From assembly GCA_000688775.2 (NCBI GenBank), contig CP007628.2, positions 1,550,001 to 1,614,000 of the forward strand: a stretch of 64,000 nucleotides of DNA, read 5' to 3'. Shown here piece by piece: positions 18,186 through 27,749 of this stretch (the stretch's first letter is position 1; every line of letters starts with the position of its first letter). The notes beneath the pieces are model-generated. The model was not told the origin of the DNA, ran no database searches, and saw only the letters and a list, made by a program, of their open reading frames with translations. Both the position numbers and the translations under genes were made by a program. This DNA is from Streptococcus sp. VT 162. Lineage in GTDB: Bacteria > Bacillota > Bacilli > Lactobacillales > Streptococcaceae.

Positions 18186-18608
18186 TTAGTTTCCAATTGC
18201 AAAGGTAAGAGTACCACTCGCTGCAAGCTTACCATCTACTTCAGCCTTTGCTTCAACCACAGCAATCGTACCACGACGTTTAACAAAAGTAGCCGTCATG
18301 ACTAATTGGTCACCTGGTACAACTTGCTTCTTGAACTTAACCTTATCCATGCCAGCATAGAAGACCAGTTTCCCTTTATTTTCAGGTTTGGACAATTCCA
18401 AGACACCAGCAGTCTGAGCCAAGGCCTCCATGATAAGAACACCTGGCATGACTGGGTATTGAGGAAAATGACCATTGAAGAAAGGTTCGTTGATGGTCAC
18501 ATTTTTAATGGCAACAATGGTATCTTCGCTCACTTCCAAGACACGATCCACTAGGAGCATGGGGTAGCGATGGGGTAGAGCTTCTTTGATTCCTTGAATA
18601 TCGATCAT
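18186..18608 (-). CDS. fabZ: 3-hydroxyacyl-ACP dehydratase
   Basis: 140 residues, hot-dog fold. The catalytic motif [17 protein letters not shown] carries the active-site His, with the conserved Glu in EALAQ. It dehydrates 3-hydroxyacyl-ACP to trans-2-enoyl-ACP; the streptococcal pathway relies on FabM rather than FabA for unsaturation. The start overlaps the accB stop by 4 bases. Confidence 0.97.
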   Translation of the reverse strand: MIDIQGIKEALPHRYPMLLVDRVLEVSEDTIVAIKNVTINEPFFNGHFPQYPVMPGVLIMEALAQTAGVLELSKPENKGKLVFYAGMDKVKFKKQVVPGDQLVMTATFVKRRGTIAVVEAKAEVDGKLAASGTLTFAIGN

Positions 18609-19093
18609 TTGATGCGTACCAATCCTTTACCGAACTCAACCATTTCTTCATTTGAAACGAGAATTTCTGTCACCACACCATCCTTAGGTGCAGGAATCTC
18701 ATTCATGACTTTCATGGCTTCGATGATCACCAAAGTCTGACCTTTTTTAACACTGTCTCCAACTGTGACAAAGGCAGGTTTATCTGGTCCAGCGGCCAAG
18801 TAAGCCACCCCTACAAGTGGGCTCTCAACGACATCACCCTCTGGAGTAACCGTCGTTTCAGCTGGTGCTGGTGCTTCTTCCACTGCACTCTCAACTGGAG
18901 TTGAAGGGGTAGAAACTACTGGACTTGCAGCTACTGCAGCTGGCGCTGGAACAACTTGAGCTGGTACTTCAGAAGCCATTCTTGCTTCATTCTTACTGAA
19001 CTGCAATTCGTCCGTTCCATTTTTATAAGAAAATTCTCTCAAACTTGATTGGTCAAATTGAGCCATCAAGTCCTTGATCTCATTTAAATTCAT
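18605..19093 (-). CDS. accB: Biotin carboxyl carrier protein of acetyl-CoA carboxylase
   Basis: 162 residues: an N-terminal segment ([16 protein letters not shown]), a Pro/Ala/Val-rich flexible linker (about 42-88) and a biotinyl domain with the biotinylation site EAMKVMNEI. It shuttles CO2 from AccC to AccAD. It lies 2 bases after fabF. Confidence 0.97.
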   Translation of the reverse strand: MNLNEIKDLMAQFDQSSLREFSYKNGTDELQFSKNEARMASEVPAQVVPAPAAVAASPVVSTPSTPVESAVEEAPAPAETTVTPEGDVVESPLVGVAYLAAGPDKPAFVTVGDSVKKGQTLVIIEAMKVMNEIPAPKDGVVTEILVSNEEMVEFGKGLVRIK

Positions 19094-19095
19094 AA

Positions 19096-20331
19096 TTATT
19101 TATTCTCCCAACGTTTGAAAGCAAGAACCGCATTGTGTCCACCAAAACCAAAAGTATTTGAAATAGCATAAGGGATTTCTTGCTCCAAGCCTTGTCCATA
19201 AACGACATTCGCTTCGATATAGTCTGATAACTCACTTGTTCCAGCTGTCATTGGTACATAGTTATGACGCATGGCTTCGATGGTAGCGATGGCTTCCACT
19301 GCTCCTGCAGCACCAAGCAAGTGTCCTGTGAAGGACTTAGTTGAAGATACAGGTACTTCTTTACCAAGAACAGCTACGATAGCACCACTTTCTCCTTTTT
19401 CATTAGCAGGAGTTGAAGTTCCGTGGGCATTGACGTAAGCCACTTGCTCTGGAGAAATTTCTGCTTCTTCCAAAGCCAACTTCATGGCCTTAATCGCACC
19501 TTGACCCTCTGGATGAGGTGAAGTCATATGGTAAGCATCACAGGTATTACCGTAGCCAACTACTTCAGCCAAGATAGTTGCGCCACGTTTTTCAGCATGT
19601 TCAAGACTTTCAAGAACCAACATACCTGAACCTTCTCCCATCACAAAACCATTACGGTCTTTGTCAAATGGGATAGAAGCACGAGTTGGATCCTCTGTAG
19701 TTGATAGGGCAGTCAACGCTTGGAAACCAGCGATGGCAAAAGGAGTGATAGATGATTCTGATCCACCAACTAACATGACATCTTGGAAACCAAACTTGAT
19801 TGAACGGAAGGCATCTCCGATGGCATCATTTGATGAGGCGCAGGCTGTATTGATTGATTTACAGATACCGTTTGCTCCGAAGCGCATGGCAACATTTCCT
19901 GAAGCCATATTTGGCAAGGCTTTTGGAAGTGTCATTGGTTTAACGCGTTTTGGACCTTTTTCATGAAGACGGATAACCTGATCTTCGATTTCCTTGATAC
20001 CACCGATACCAGAAGCCACGATGACACCAAAGCGATCTTTATCGATTGCTTCTACATCAAGATTTGCATTTGTCACCGCTTCTTGAGCCGCATACAAGGC
20101 ATACAAAGAATAGTTGTCAAAACGGTTAGTATCTTTTTTGACAAAGTATTTATCAAATGGGAAATCTTGAACTTCTGCCGCATTGTGCACAGCAAATTCG
20201 CTGTGGTCAAACTTAGTGATTTCTCCAATTCCAATCTTCCCAGTTTGCAAACTGTTCCAAAATTCTTCTGGAGTATTTCCGATAGGAGAGGTCAATCCGT
20301 AACCTGTTACTACAACTCGATTTAGTTTCAT
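19096..20331 (-). CDS. fabF: 3-oxoacyl-ACP synthase II
   Basis: 411 residues, condensing enzyme for chain elongation. Catalytic triad: Cys in NTACASSNDAIGDA, His in NAHGTSTPANE, His in KSFTGHLLGAAGA. A C-terminal NTFGFGGHNA completes the thiolase fold. It lies 28 bases after fabG. Confidence 0.97.
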   Translation of the reverse strand: MKLNRVVVTGYGLTSPIGNTPEEFWNSLQTGKIGIGEITKFDHSEFAVHNAAEVQDFPFDKYFVKKDTNRFDNYSLYALYAAQEAVTNANLDVEAIDKDRFGVIVASGIGGIKEIEDQVIRLHEKGPKRVKPMTLPKALPNMASGNVAMRFGANGICKSINTACASSNDAIGDAFRSIKFGFQDVMLVGGSESSITPFAIAGFQALTALSTTEDPTRASIPFDKDRNGFVMGEGSGMLVLESLEHAEKRGATILAEVVGYGNTCDAYHMTSPHPEGQGAIKAMKLALEEAEISPEQVAYVNAHGTSTPANEKGESGAIVAVLGKEVPVSSTKSFTGHLLGAAGAVEAIATIEAMRHNYVPMTAGTSELSDYIEANVVYGQGLEQEIPYAISNTFGFGGHNAVLAFKRWENK

Positions 20332-20359
20332 CTGTCTTACCTATATCTTTCCTTATTTT

Positions 20360-21091
20360 TTACATGCTAAGTCCGCCATCAACAGCGAGAACTTGTCCAG
20401 TCAAATAATCTTGTCCAGCCAGGAACACTGTAGCATCTGCGATATGTTCTGCTTGACCGAAATGTTTCATTGGGATTTGGGCCAATGTCGCTTCCTTGAC
20501 CTTATCAGATAAAACAGCAGTCATATCTGACTCAATCATCCCTGGTGCAAGAGCATTTACGCGTACGTTGCGATTGGCAACTTCACGTGCAACTGACTTG
20601 GTAAAACCAATCAAACCTGCTTTAGAAGCTGCATAGTTGGCTTGTCCGATATTTCCCATCAAACCGACCACACTAGACATGTTGATGATCGCACCTTCAC
20701 GTGCCTTGATCATCTGTTTCAAGACTGCTTGCGTCATGTTGAAAGCACCTGTCAAGTTGATCTTAATCACTTTTTCAAAGTCTTCTTCGGTCATCTTGAG
20801 CATAAGCGTATCCTGAGTAATCCCAGCATTGTTGACCAAGACATCGACAGAACCGAGTTCTGCAATCGCTTGATCTATCATACGCTTGGCATCTGCAAAG
20901 TCTGAAACATCACCTGATATCGGTACTACTTTGACGCCGTAGTTTGAAAACTCAGCCAGCAATTCTTCTGAGATTGCTCCTCGACTATTCAAGACTACAT
21001 TAGCGCCTAGTTGGGCAAATTTGTGAGCAATGGCAAGTCCGATACCACGACTTGAACCTGTTACAAAGACATTTTTGTTTGTAAGTTGCAT
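20360..21091 (-). CDS. fabG: 3-oxoacyl-ACP reductase
   Basis: 243 residues, NADPH-dependent short-chain dehydrogenase. The cofactor motif GSSRGIG is at 12-18, NNAG in the middle, Ser in NMSSVVG and YAASK as the catalytic Tyr-Lys pair. It reduces 3-ketoacyl-ACP. 45 bases separate it from fabD. Confidence 0.97.
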   Translation of the reverse strand: MQLTNKNVFVTGSSRGIGLAIAHKFAQLGANVVLNSRGAISEELLAEFSNYGVKVVPISGDVSDFADAKRMIDQAIAELGSVDVLVNNAGITQDTLMLKMTEEDFEKVIKINLTGAFNMTQAVLKQMIKAREGAIINMSSVVGLMGNIGQANYAASKAGLIGFTKSVAREVANRNVRVNALAPGMIESDMTAVLSDKVKEATLAQIPMKHFGQAEHIADATVFLAGQDYLTGQVLAVDGGLSM

Positions 21092-21136
21092 TCTATTTCT
21101 CCTATTTCCTGTTGTATTTTGTGGGAGAAGGGATCA

Positions 21137-22057
21137 TTAGTTTCCTAACAAAGCATCCAAGCTTGCTTGGTCTTCAACGTTAGCTAGCTGAGCTGTTTTA
21201 TCGATTTTTTTGACAAAGCCTGATAGGACCTTACCAGGACCAATTTCAATAAAGTTGGTTACCCCAGCATCCTGCATCACAGCAATACTTTCATAAAAAC
21301 GAACAGGTTCTTTGACCTGACGCGTCAAAAGCTCTTGGATTCGATCTTTTTCCATAACAGCAGCTTCCGTATTGCCGACTAGTGGGCAAGTAAAATCAGA
21401 GAAACTCACTCCCTCAAGAGCTCCAGCTAGTTGCTGACTGGCTGGCTCAAGAAGGGCTGTATGGAAAGGACCAGATACATTTAAAGGAATCAATCGTTTA
21501 GCTCCTGCTTCCTGCAAGAGTTCAACTGCGCGGTCAACCGCAGCCACCTCGCCACCGATAACGATTTGGCTTGGGGTGTTGTAGTTAGCTGGAGTCACTA
21601 CTCCAACTTTAGAGGCTGTTTCACAAGCTTCCTCAATCACTTCAACTGGAGTATTGAGAACCGCAACCATCTTCCCAGAGCCTGCAGGTGCAGCCTCTTC
21701 CATATAAGCACCGCGCTTAGCAACCAAGGCAACTGCATCCTCAAAGTCCAAGGCCCCACTTGCTACAAGAGCAGAATATTCCCCAAGAGACAATCCTGCT
21801 ACCATATCTGGCTGGTAGCCTTTTTCTTTCAATAGTCGGTAAATAGCAACCGAAGTCGCTAAAATAGCTGGCTGCGTATAACGAGTCTGGTTTAACTTGG
21901 TTTCTTCCTTATCAATCAAGTCACGAAGGTCATAACCCAAAACCTGACTGGCTTGGTCAATTGTTTCCTTGACGATAGGATAGCGATCATAGAGATCACG
22001 CCCCATTCCTAGATACTGAGCACCTTGACCCGCAAATAGAAAGGCTGTTTTAGTCAT
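21137..22057 (-). CDS. fabD: Malonyl-CoA:ACP transacylase
   Basis: 306 residues. The N-terminal FAGQGAQ motif, nucleophile Ser in GLSLGEYSAL and the catalytic His in SGPFHTALLEP identify it. It loads malonyl groups onto ACP. The start overlaps the end of fabK by 8 bases. Confidence 0.97.
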   Translation of the reverse strand: MTKTAFLFAGQGAQYLGMGRDLYDRYPIVKETIDQASQVLGYDLRDLIDKEETKLNQTRYTQPAILATSVAIYRLLKEKGYQPDMVAGLSLGEYSALVASGALDFEDAVALVAKRGAYMEEAAPAGSGKMVAVLNTPVEVIEEACETASKVGVVTPANYNTPSQIVIGGEVAAVDRAVELLQEAGAKRLIPLNVSGPFHTALLEPASQQLAGALEGVSFSDFTCPLVGNTEAAVMEKDRIQELLTRQVKEPVRFYESIAVMQDAGVTNFIEIGPGKVLSGFVKKIDKTAQLANVEDQASLDALLGN

Positions 22058-23024
22058 TTCTTACAACTCCTGCCCAACGAGAGGCTTCTTCTTGAATTTT
22101 TTTGGCTGCGCCATAGTATAAATCTTTTAGGATTTCTTCGACAGTTTCCTCTTTAGAAACCAAACCAGCGATCTGACCTGCCATGACAGATCCACCTTCA
22201 ACATCTCCATGAACAACGGCTTTAGCAAGAGCACCAGCTCCCATTTGTTCAAAGATTTCTAAATCTGGATTTTCTTGTTTAAAGGCATCTTTTTCAGCCT
22301 GCTCAAAGTCACGTGTCAACTGATTTTTAATGGCACGAACAGCATGTCCAAAGTGTTGAGCGGAAATAGTCGTATCGATATCACGCGCTTTTAAGATTTT
22401 TTCCTTGTATTTTGGATGGGCGTTAGATTCCTTAGCTACTACGAAACGCGTACCAACTTGAACGGCCTCGGCACCAAGCATAAAGCCTGCAGCGACACCT
22501 TCACCGTCCGCAATTCCTCCAGCTGCGATAACTGGAATTGAAACAGCTGCAGCAACTTGGCGAACCAAGGTCATCGTTGTTAATTTACCAATATGTCCAC
22601 CGGCTTCCATCCCCTCTGCAATAACTGCATCTGCACCAATTTTTTCCATGCGTTTTGCCAAAGCAACACTTGGAACAACAGGAATAACTGTAATTCCTGC
22701 ATCATGGAAACGAGTCATGTATTTACTTGGATTTCCTGCACCAGTTGTCACCACCTTGACCCCTTCTTCAATCACGAGATCAACGATGTCTTCTACAAAA
22801 GGTGACAAGAGCATGATGTTAACACCAAAAGGTTTGTCCGTAAGTGATTTGATTTTATCGATATTAGCCTTTACGACCTCTTTAGGTGCATTCCCACCAC
22901 CGATGATCCCTAGACCACCAGCTTTTGATACTGCACCAGCCAAGTCACCATCCGCAACCCAGGCCATTCCTCCTTGAAAAATAGGATAATCAATGTTCAA
23001 TAATTCTGTAATACGTGTTTTCAT
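22050..23024 (-). CDS. fabK: Enoyl-ACP reductase II (FMN-dependent)
   Basis: 324 residues, the flavoprotein enoyl reductase used by streptococci in place of FabI, which makes them resistant to triclosan-type FabI inhibitors. TIM-barrel nitronate-monooxygenase-like fold with FQGGMAWVADG near the start, GIIGGGNAP, and AAGGIADGEG for FMN binding. A FabT-type palindrome 49-61 bases upstream probably controls this and the downstream genes. Confidence 0.97.
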   Translation of the reverse strand: MKTRITELLNIDYPIFQGGMAWVADGDLAGAVSKAGGLGIIGGGNAPKEVVKANIDKIKSLTDKPFGVNIMLLSPFVEDIVDLVIEEGVKVVTTGAGNPSKYMTRFHDAGITVIPVVPSVALAKRMEKIGADAVIAEGMEAGGHIGKLTTMTLVRQVAAAVSIPVIAAGGIADGEGVAAGFMLGAEAVQVGTRFVVAKESNAHPKYKEKILKARDIDTTISAQHFGHAVRAIKNQLTRDFEQAEKDAFKQENPDLEIFEQMGAGALAKAVVHGDVEGGSVMAGQIAGLVSKEETVEEILKDLYYGAAKKIQEEASRWAGVVRND

Positions 23025-23049
23025 AGTGCCTCCATCATTCCTTGCTTAC

Positions 23050-23092
23050 GTAATAGTTCGATGAGTTTATCATTTGAGTTTCAAACTATTAC
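23050..23092. promoter_or_regulatory. FabT operator inside a long inverted repeat upstream of fabK
   Basis: The 13-mer TTTGAGTTTCAAA (23073-23085) has the 5-3-5 geometry of the FabT site (TTTGAnnnTCAAA). It overlaps the right arm of a larger inverted repeat: GTAATAGTTCGA (23050-23061) pairs with TCAAACTATTAC (23081-23092) with one mismatch. Known pneumococcal FabT sites lie at fabT and fabK, which agrees with this position. Confidence 0.75.
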
Positions 23093-23103
23093 CTAAACAA
23101 GAG

Positions 23104-23124
23104 GGAGTGGGTTTCCCCTACTCC
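23104..23124 (-). terminator. Possible terminator after acpP
   Basis: Stem GGAGT/ACTCC plus GGG/CCC with a small bulge; on the minus strand CTCTTGTTTAGG follows. It may separate fabT-fabH-acpP from fabK onwards. The U-tract is weak. Confidence 0.5.
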
Positions 23125-23141
23125 TTCTAGTAATATGTTAA

Positions 23142-23366
23142 TTATTTTGTTTGCTCTTCAACGTAGGCAACCAAGTCACCAACTGTTTTCAAGTTATCTT
23201 CTGCTTCGATTTGGATATCGAAAGCATCTTCGATTTCAGAGATTACTTGGAACAAGTCCAATGAATCTGCATCCAAATCATCAAAAGTAGATTCAAGTGT
23301 TACTTCTGATGCGTCTTTCCCAAGTTCTTCAACGATAATTTCTTGTACTTTTTCAAATACTGCCAT
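23142..23366 (-). CDS. acpP: Acyl carrier protein
   Basis: 74 residues, acidic four-helix ACP. The phosphopantetheine Ser lies in [14 protein letters not shown]. It carries the growing acyl chain through FASII. It sits 57 bases after fabH, with GGAGT as ribosome-binding site. Confidence 0.97.
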   Translation of the reverse strand: MAVFEKVQEIIVEELGKDASEVTLESTFDDLDADSLDLFQVISEIEDAFDIQIEAEDNLKTVGDLVAYVEEQTK

Positions 23367-23423
23367 GATAGGACTCCTTTAAAATATAAAAAATTTATAA
23401 CTATGTGTTTACCACATGATTAC

Positions 23424-24398
23424 CTAGATTGTAAGAATGAGTGTGCCCCATGTCAAACCTCCACCGAAGCCTGATAGGAGAATCGTCTGGCTACCATCTA
23501 AACGAATCATGCCATTCTCCACACACTCTGAGAGCAAAATCGGGATACTTGCTGCACTGGTATTTCCATACTCCATCATATTGGCAGGAAGCTTGTCTCG
23601 GTCTACGCCGATCTTCTTAGCCATCTTATCCAAAATGCGGATATTTGCCTGATGAAGCAAGAGATAATCCAATTCCGATGCTGCGATTGGACCATTTTCT
23701 ATGGTTTCTTTGATTGATCTAGCAACATCACGATTTGCAAAATCAAAAACTGCTCGTCCATCCATCTTCAAAAAAGCAGGAACTGCTTCTTGATCTGAGA
23801 AAGGAGAAGCCAAAGCCGTTTGACCATAGGTCAAACACTCGCTCCGAGAGCCATCTGTATAGAGACTTTCCACAAGGAAGTGACGTATTTCGCTCGCTTC
23901 CAAGAGAACCCCTCCAGCACCATCCCCAAAGAGAACAGCTGTCGAACGATCTGACCAATCAACTGCCTTGGATAAGGTCTCAGCCCCGATAACAATCCCT
24001 TTTTTGAACTGTCCAGAACTTAAAAACTTTTCTGCAGTTGAGAGAGCGAATACAAAGCCACTGCAAGCTGCTGTCAAATCAAAGGCGAAAGCTCTATGCG
24101 CTCCGATATTTGCCTGAACTCGAGCTGCTGTGGAAGGCATCATCGAATCTGGGGTAATCGTCGCTACAATGATAAAATCAATCTGATCTGCTGTTAAGCT
24201 CCCTTTAGCCAACAGGCTCTTAGCTACTTCTGTCGCCAAATCACTTGTAGACTCTGTTTTTGAGATATGTCTCTGTTTAATTCCTGTCCGACTTGAAATC
24301 CACTCATCGCTTGTGTCCATGATTTGGGCTAAGTCATGATTAGTGACCACTTGCTCTGGAACATAATGAGCAACCTGGCTTATTTTTGCAAAAGCCAT
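23424..24398 (-). CDS. fabH: 3-oxoacyl-ACP synthase III
   Basis: 324 residues, initiates FASII by condensing acetyl-CoA with malonyl-ACP. Catalytic Cys in [13 protein letters not shown], His in [11 protein letters not shown], Asn in [13 protein letters not shown] overlaps the fabT stop (TAATG). Confidence 0.97.
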   Translation of the reverse strand: MAFAKISQVAHYVPEQVVTNHDLAQIMDTSDEWISSRTGIKQRHISKTESTSDLATEVAKSLLAKGSLTADQIDFIIVATITPDSMMPSTAARVQANIGAHRAFAFDLTAACSGFVFALSTAEKFLSSGQFKKGIVIGAETLSKAVDWSDRSTAVLFGDGAGGVLLEASEIRHFLVESLYTDGSRSECLTYGQTALASPFSDQEAVPAFLKMDGRAVFDFANRDVARSIKETIENGPIAASELDYLLLHQANIRILDKMAKKIGVDRDKLPANMMEYGNTSAASIPILLSECVENGMIRLDGSQTILLSGFGGGLTWGTLILTI

Positions 24399-24832
24399 TA
24401 TTTCAAATCCTCCAAAAATTGATAAAGGTTCGTTAAACCTCTGCCCATGACCTCTTTTTCCTCAGGGCTCATGCCATCGATGATTTTTTCGACCATAGCC
24501 TTGTGGAACCGTTTATGAAGGCGGTGAACCAAACGACCTTGCTTTGTCAAATGCAGATAGACCACTCGACGGTCTTGGTCAGAACGAATACGCTCAATAT
24601 AACCTTTTCTCTCCAGGTTATTCAAACTCGTCGTCACTGTCCCAAGAGTTACCATCAGTTCTTTTGAAACCTTACTTGGCGTTGCCTCCGGGAACTTCCC
24701 AATCACATCGATCGTGTGCATTTCTTTGATGGAGATGTCTTTGAATCGACTACCTCGTAAGCTAACCTCCTCAATCACAAGGACGTTATTAAAAATAGAT
24801 GTTAGATAATCATTTACTTGTTGGTAGTCCAA
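24398..24832 (-). CDS. fabT: MarR-type repressor of fatty acid synthesis
   Basis: 144-residue MarR-family winged-helix regulator; its position directly before fabH identifies it as FabT, which represses fab genes when bound to long-chain acyl-ACP. HTH at about 55-75 ([20 protein letters not shown]) and wing [17 protein letters not shown] palindrome close behind its own -10 suggests autoregulation. Confidence 0.95.
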   Translation of the reverse strand: MDYQQVNDYLTSIFNNVLVIEEVSLRGSRFKDISIKEMHTIDVIGKFPEATPSKVSKELMVTLGTVTTSLNNLERKGYIERIRSDQDRRVVYLHLTKQGRLVHRLHKRFHKAMVEKIIDGMSPEEKEVMGRGLTNLYQFLEDLK

Positions 24833-24864
24833 ATCGTTTCCCTCCCCCTCAAAAAGCTTTTACA

Positions 24865-24914
24865 ATCAAAACATTTGATAAAAGAAGTATAACAAACTTC
24901 AAAAAATTGTGCAA
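24865..24914 (-). promoter_or_regulatory. fabT promoter with FabT-like operator
   Basis: Minus strand: TTGCAC (24914-24909), 17 nt, TATACT (24891-24886). Just downstream lies the 15-bp palindrome ATCAAA-ACA-TTTGAT (24865-24879, plus-strand reading), placed to block initiation. Its half-sites are in the reverse order relative to the fabK site. Confidence 0.7.
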
Positions 24915-24922
24915 GTATTTTT

Positions 24923-25708
24923 TTACATTCCTGTAAATTTCGGTCTTCTTCTTTCAGAATGTGCTCGAACCCCTTCTTTAAAATCTTCAGTTAGAGATAA
25001 CGATTCTTGTAGTTTCAATTCTAATTCAGCATAATTCTGCCAATCCTTAAATTGACTTTCCCAAACTAACTTTTTAATCGCTGCGTATGAGTTTGCTGAA
25101 CCTCTTCTTAATTTTTTCAGAACTTGTTCTCTTGTTTTTTCTAATTTGTCAACTTCACAAACACGGTATACCACGCCCCATTCTAGCGCTTTTTCAGCAG
25201 TCAAAGCTTCACCTGTCATAGCAAGTTGTGCAGCCCGTGTTACCCCGATACTACGACTCAAGAGATGAATCCCACCAGCGTCTGGCGCCAATCCAACTCC
25301 AACAAAGGCTTGAATGAATTTTGCCTTGTCAGTCGCTAAACAGAAATCAACTGCTACTGCCATATTTGCTGCAGCACCAGCGACCGCTCCATCTACCTCC
25401 ATCAAAACAGGTTTTGGAATTTGCTTGATTTTAAAAGAAATTGTATTGACTAATTCTGCAATCTTATTCAAAGATGGGATATCATCTTCGTCCACTGCGC
25501 GTTTCATCTCAACCAAGTCTCCTCCAACTGAAAAGACCTTCCCATTCGCATTAATCAAGATGAACTGCACAGCTTGATCCTGCTCTGCTAGGGTCAAAGC
25601 TTCTAAAATTTCCTCACACATTGGGATATGAAAACCATTTGCCACTTCGGGACGATTCAAAGTAATGATAGCCAGATCATCTACGATCTGATATAAGATA
25701 TGATTCAT
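24923..25708 (-). CDS. fabM: trans-2-decenoyl-ACP isomerase
   Basis: 261 residues, crotonase family. FabM isomerises trans-2 to cis-3-decenoyl-ACP, the branch point for unsaturated fatty acids in streptococci. I start it at ATG 25708 ([11 protein letters not shown]) behind AAAGGAG; the frame runs 9 codons further upstream without a ribosome-binding site. Oxyanion-hole segments: [10 protein letters not shown] and [17 protein letters not shown]. First gene of the cluster. Confidence 0.93.
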   Translation of the reverse strand: MNHILYQIVDDLAIITLNRPEVANGFHIPMCEEILEALTLAEQDQAVQFILINANGKVFSVGGDLVEMKRAVDEDDIPSLNKIAELVNTISFKIKQIPKPVLMEVDGAVAGAAANMAVAVDFCLATDKAKFIQAFVGVGLAPDAGGIHLLSRSIGVTRAAQLAMTGEALTAEKALEWGVVYRVCEVDKLEKTREQVLKKLRRGSANSYAAIKKLVWESQFKDWQNYAELELKLQESLSLTEDFKEGVRAHSERRRPKFTGM

Positions 25709-25743
25709 AGCTTCTCCTTTTCTTTTATAAGGCAATGAAATTG

Positions 25744-25784
25744 TTTTATCATCAAAGTATACCTTTTTTTGGATAAAGAGGCAA
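25744..25784 (-). promoter_or_regulatory. fabM promoter with partial FabT-like site
   Basis: Minus strand: TTGCCT (25784-25779), 17 nt, TATACT (25761-25756). TTTGATGATAAAA follows directly (25756-25744); it matches TTTGATnATCAAA except at two positions in the right half, so FabT control of fabM is possible but weaker. Confidence 0.65.
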
Positions 25785-25932
25785 GGAAAAACTAAAGGAA
25801 AGTGTCTCAGCTGATTATTTACCCATCATTTATGAGTGTGAGTAAAATTTGACACTCTTACTTTTAAATCGTTATCGCTTTTCAGAATAAGTTAGTGTTT
25901 TCTTCTATTATAATAGGAAGTTATTTTCGTCA

Positions 25933-25961
25933 TTGAAAAATGCCCCTCTTTCTGCTATAAT
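25933..25961 (+). promoter_or_regulatory. Aspartate kinase promoter
   Basis: TTGAAA (25933-25938), 17 nt, TATAAT (25956-25961), 30 bases before the start codon. The spacer between the divergent fabM and aspartate kinase promoters (25785-25932) shows nothing else firm. Confidence 0.8.
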
Positions 25962-25990
25962 CGTATAAAATACTTACTTGAGGAGTCCTT

Positions 25991-27355
25991 ATGAAGGTTG
26001 TAAAATTTGGTGGAAGCTCGCTTGCCTCTGCTGGTCAGTTAGAAAAAGTTTTAAACATCGTTAAAAGCGATAAAGAGCGCCGTTTTGTGGTTGTTTCTGC
26101 ACCCGGTAAACGCAATGCTGAAGATACCAAGGTAACTGATGCCTTGATCAAATACTATCGCGACTATGTGGCTGGAAATGACATCAGCACTAGCCAAAAT
26201 TGGATCATTGACCGTTATGCCGCTATGGTTAGTGAACTAGGGTTAAAACCTGCTGTTTTAGAAAAAATCTCTAAAAGTATTCGGGCCTTGACAACTCTTC
26301 CTATAGAGGACAATGAATTTCTCTATGATACCTTCCTAGCGGCTGGAGAAAATAACAATGCCAAATTGATTGCAGCCTACTTTAACCAAAACGGCATCGA
26401 TGCACGCTATGTTCACCCAAGAGAAGCTGGAATTGTTGTCACAAGTGAACCAGGAAACGCACGCATCATTCCATCTAGTTATGACAAGATTGAAGGCTTG
26501 GCTGATAGCAACGAAGTTCTTGTCATCCCTGGTTTCTTTGGTGTGACTAAGGAAAATCAAATCTGTACTTTTTCACGTGGTGGTTCAGATATCACAGGTT
26601 CTATCATTGCAGCAGGTGTTAAGGCTGATCTCTATGAAAACTTTACGGACGTAGATGGTATCTTTGCTGCCCATCCTGGTATTATCCACCAACCTCACTC
26701 CATTCCTGAATTAACCTACCGTGAAATGCGTGAGTTGGCTTACGCTGGATTTTCTGTCCTTCATGATGAAGCCCTTCTACCCGCTTACCGCGGAAAAATT
26801 CCTCTTGTTATCAAGAATACCAACAACCCTGACCACCCAGGTACGCGTATTGTTTTAGAACACAGTAGTGATAAATTCCCAGTAGTAGGGATTGCAGGTG
26901 ACTCAGGATTCGTCAGCATCAACATGTCAAAATACCTCATGAACCGCGAAGTCGGGTTTGGTCGCAAGGTTCTGCAAATCCTTGAGGACCTCAATATCGG
27001 TTGGGAACACATGCCTACAGGTATCGACGATCTTTCAATCATCCTCCGCTCCCGTGAATTGACTCCTATCAAAGAAGAAGAAATTCTACGTCAACTCGTT
27101 CAAAAAGCTGAAGTAGACCATGCTGAAATCGAACATGACCTTTCCATCATTATGATTGTTGGAGAAAAGATGAAGAGCCATATCGGGGTAACTGCTACTG
27201 CAACACGTGCTTTGTCTGAGAATAAAATCAACATCCAGATGATGTCCCAAGGTTCAAGTGAAGTTTCCATCATGTTTGTTGTCAATAAAGAGCAAGAAAA
27301 AGCAGCTATCAAGGCTCTCTATCATGCCTTTTTCGGTGAAAGTAAGGAAGACTAA
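25991..27355 (+). CDS. Aspartate kinase
   Basis: 454 residues. It phosphorylates L-aspartate, the first step toward lysine, threonine, methionine and diaminopimelate/cell-wall precursors. The N-terminal KFGGSSLAS motif, FSRGGSDITGS and FTDVDGI mark the kinase domain; C-terminal ACT domains (about 310-450) suggest feedback control. Annotated as lysC or thrA in relatives; the sequence alone does not say which amino acid inhibits it. AGGAG precedes the start. Confidence 0.93.
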   Translation: MKVVKFGGSSLASAGQLEKVLNIVKSDKERRFVVVSAPGKRNAEDTKVTDALIKYYRDYVAGNDISTSQNWIIDRYAAMVSELGLKPAVLEKISKSIRALTTLPIEDNEFLYDTFLAAGENNNAKLIAAYFNQNGIDARYVHPREAGIVVTSEPGNARIIPSSYDKIEGLADSNEVLVIPGFFGVTKENQICTFSRGGSDITGSIIAAGVKADLYENFTDVDGIFAAHPGIIHQPHSIPELTYREMRELAYAGFSVLHDEALLPAYRGKIPLVIKNTNNPDHPGTRIVLEHSSDKFPVVGIAGDSGFVSINMSKYLMNREVGFGRKVLQILEDLNIGWEHMPTGIDDLSIILRSRELTPIKEEEILRQLVQKAEVDHAEIEHDLSIIMIVGEKMKSHIGVTATATRALSENKINIQMMSQGSSEVSIMFVVNKEQEKAAIKALYHAFFGESKED

Positions 27356-27357
27356 TC

Positions 27358-27729
27358 ATGGCCCAATCACTCAATCAAGTCATTGACCTCCAAACTACTG
27401 GGACATCTTACCTCTCTATCTCTGGAAAAGTTGGAAAATTTCTAGTTGGTGATCAAGCCTTAGAGTTTTATCCTGATGTCAATGTCGAACAATATATCCA
27501 AATCCCTTGGTCCAGCATTCAACAAATCGGAGCCAACGTAAGTGGTCGCAAGATCAGCCGTCACTTTGAAGTCTTCACCGATCAAGGAAAATTCCTTTTC
27601 GCTTCAAAAGACTCTGGAGCTATCCTAAAAATCGCTCGGGAAAAATTAGGAAACGACAAGGTTGTGAAACTTCCGACTCTACTCCAGACCATTGGACAAA
27701 AACTTAAAAATCTATTTGCAAAAAAGTAG
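27358..27729 (+). CDS. DUF956 (ManO-like) protein
   Basis: 123 residues, DUF956 family, with the pattern SGKVGKFLVGDQALEFYPD and a central IPWSSIQQIGANVSG. Relatives often sit downstream of mannose PTS operons (manO); here it follows aspartate kinase by 2 bases and is probably cotranscribed with it. Function unknown. Confidence 0.85.
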   Translation: MAQSLNQVIDLQTTGTSYLSISGKVGKFLVGDQALEFYPDVNVEQYIQIPWSSIQQIGANVSGRKISRHFEVFTDQGKFLFASKDSGAILKIAREKLGNDKVVKLPTLLQTIGQKLKNLFAKK

Positions 27730-27744
27730 AAACTTTAGTATAAT
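27716..27744 (+). promoter_or_regulatory. serS promoter
   Basis: TTGCAA (27716-27721), 17 nt, TATAAT (27739-27744). The -35 lies inside the last codons of the DUF956 gene. Confidence 0.8.
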
Positions 27745-27749
27745 CATAG

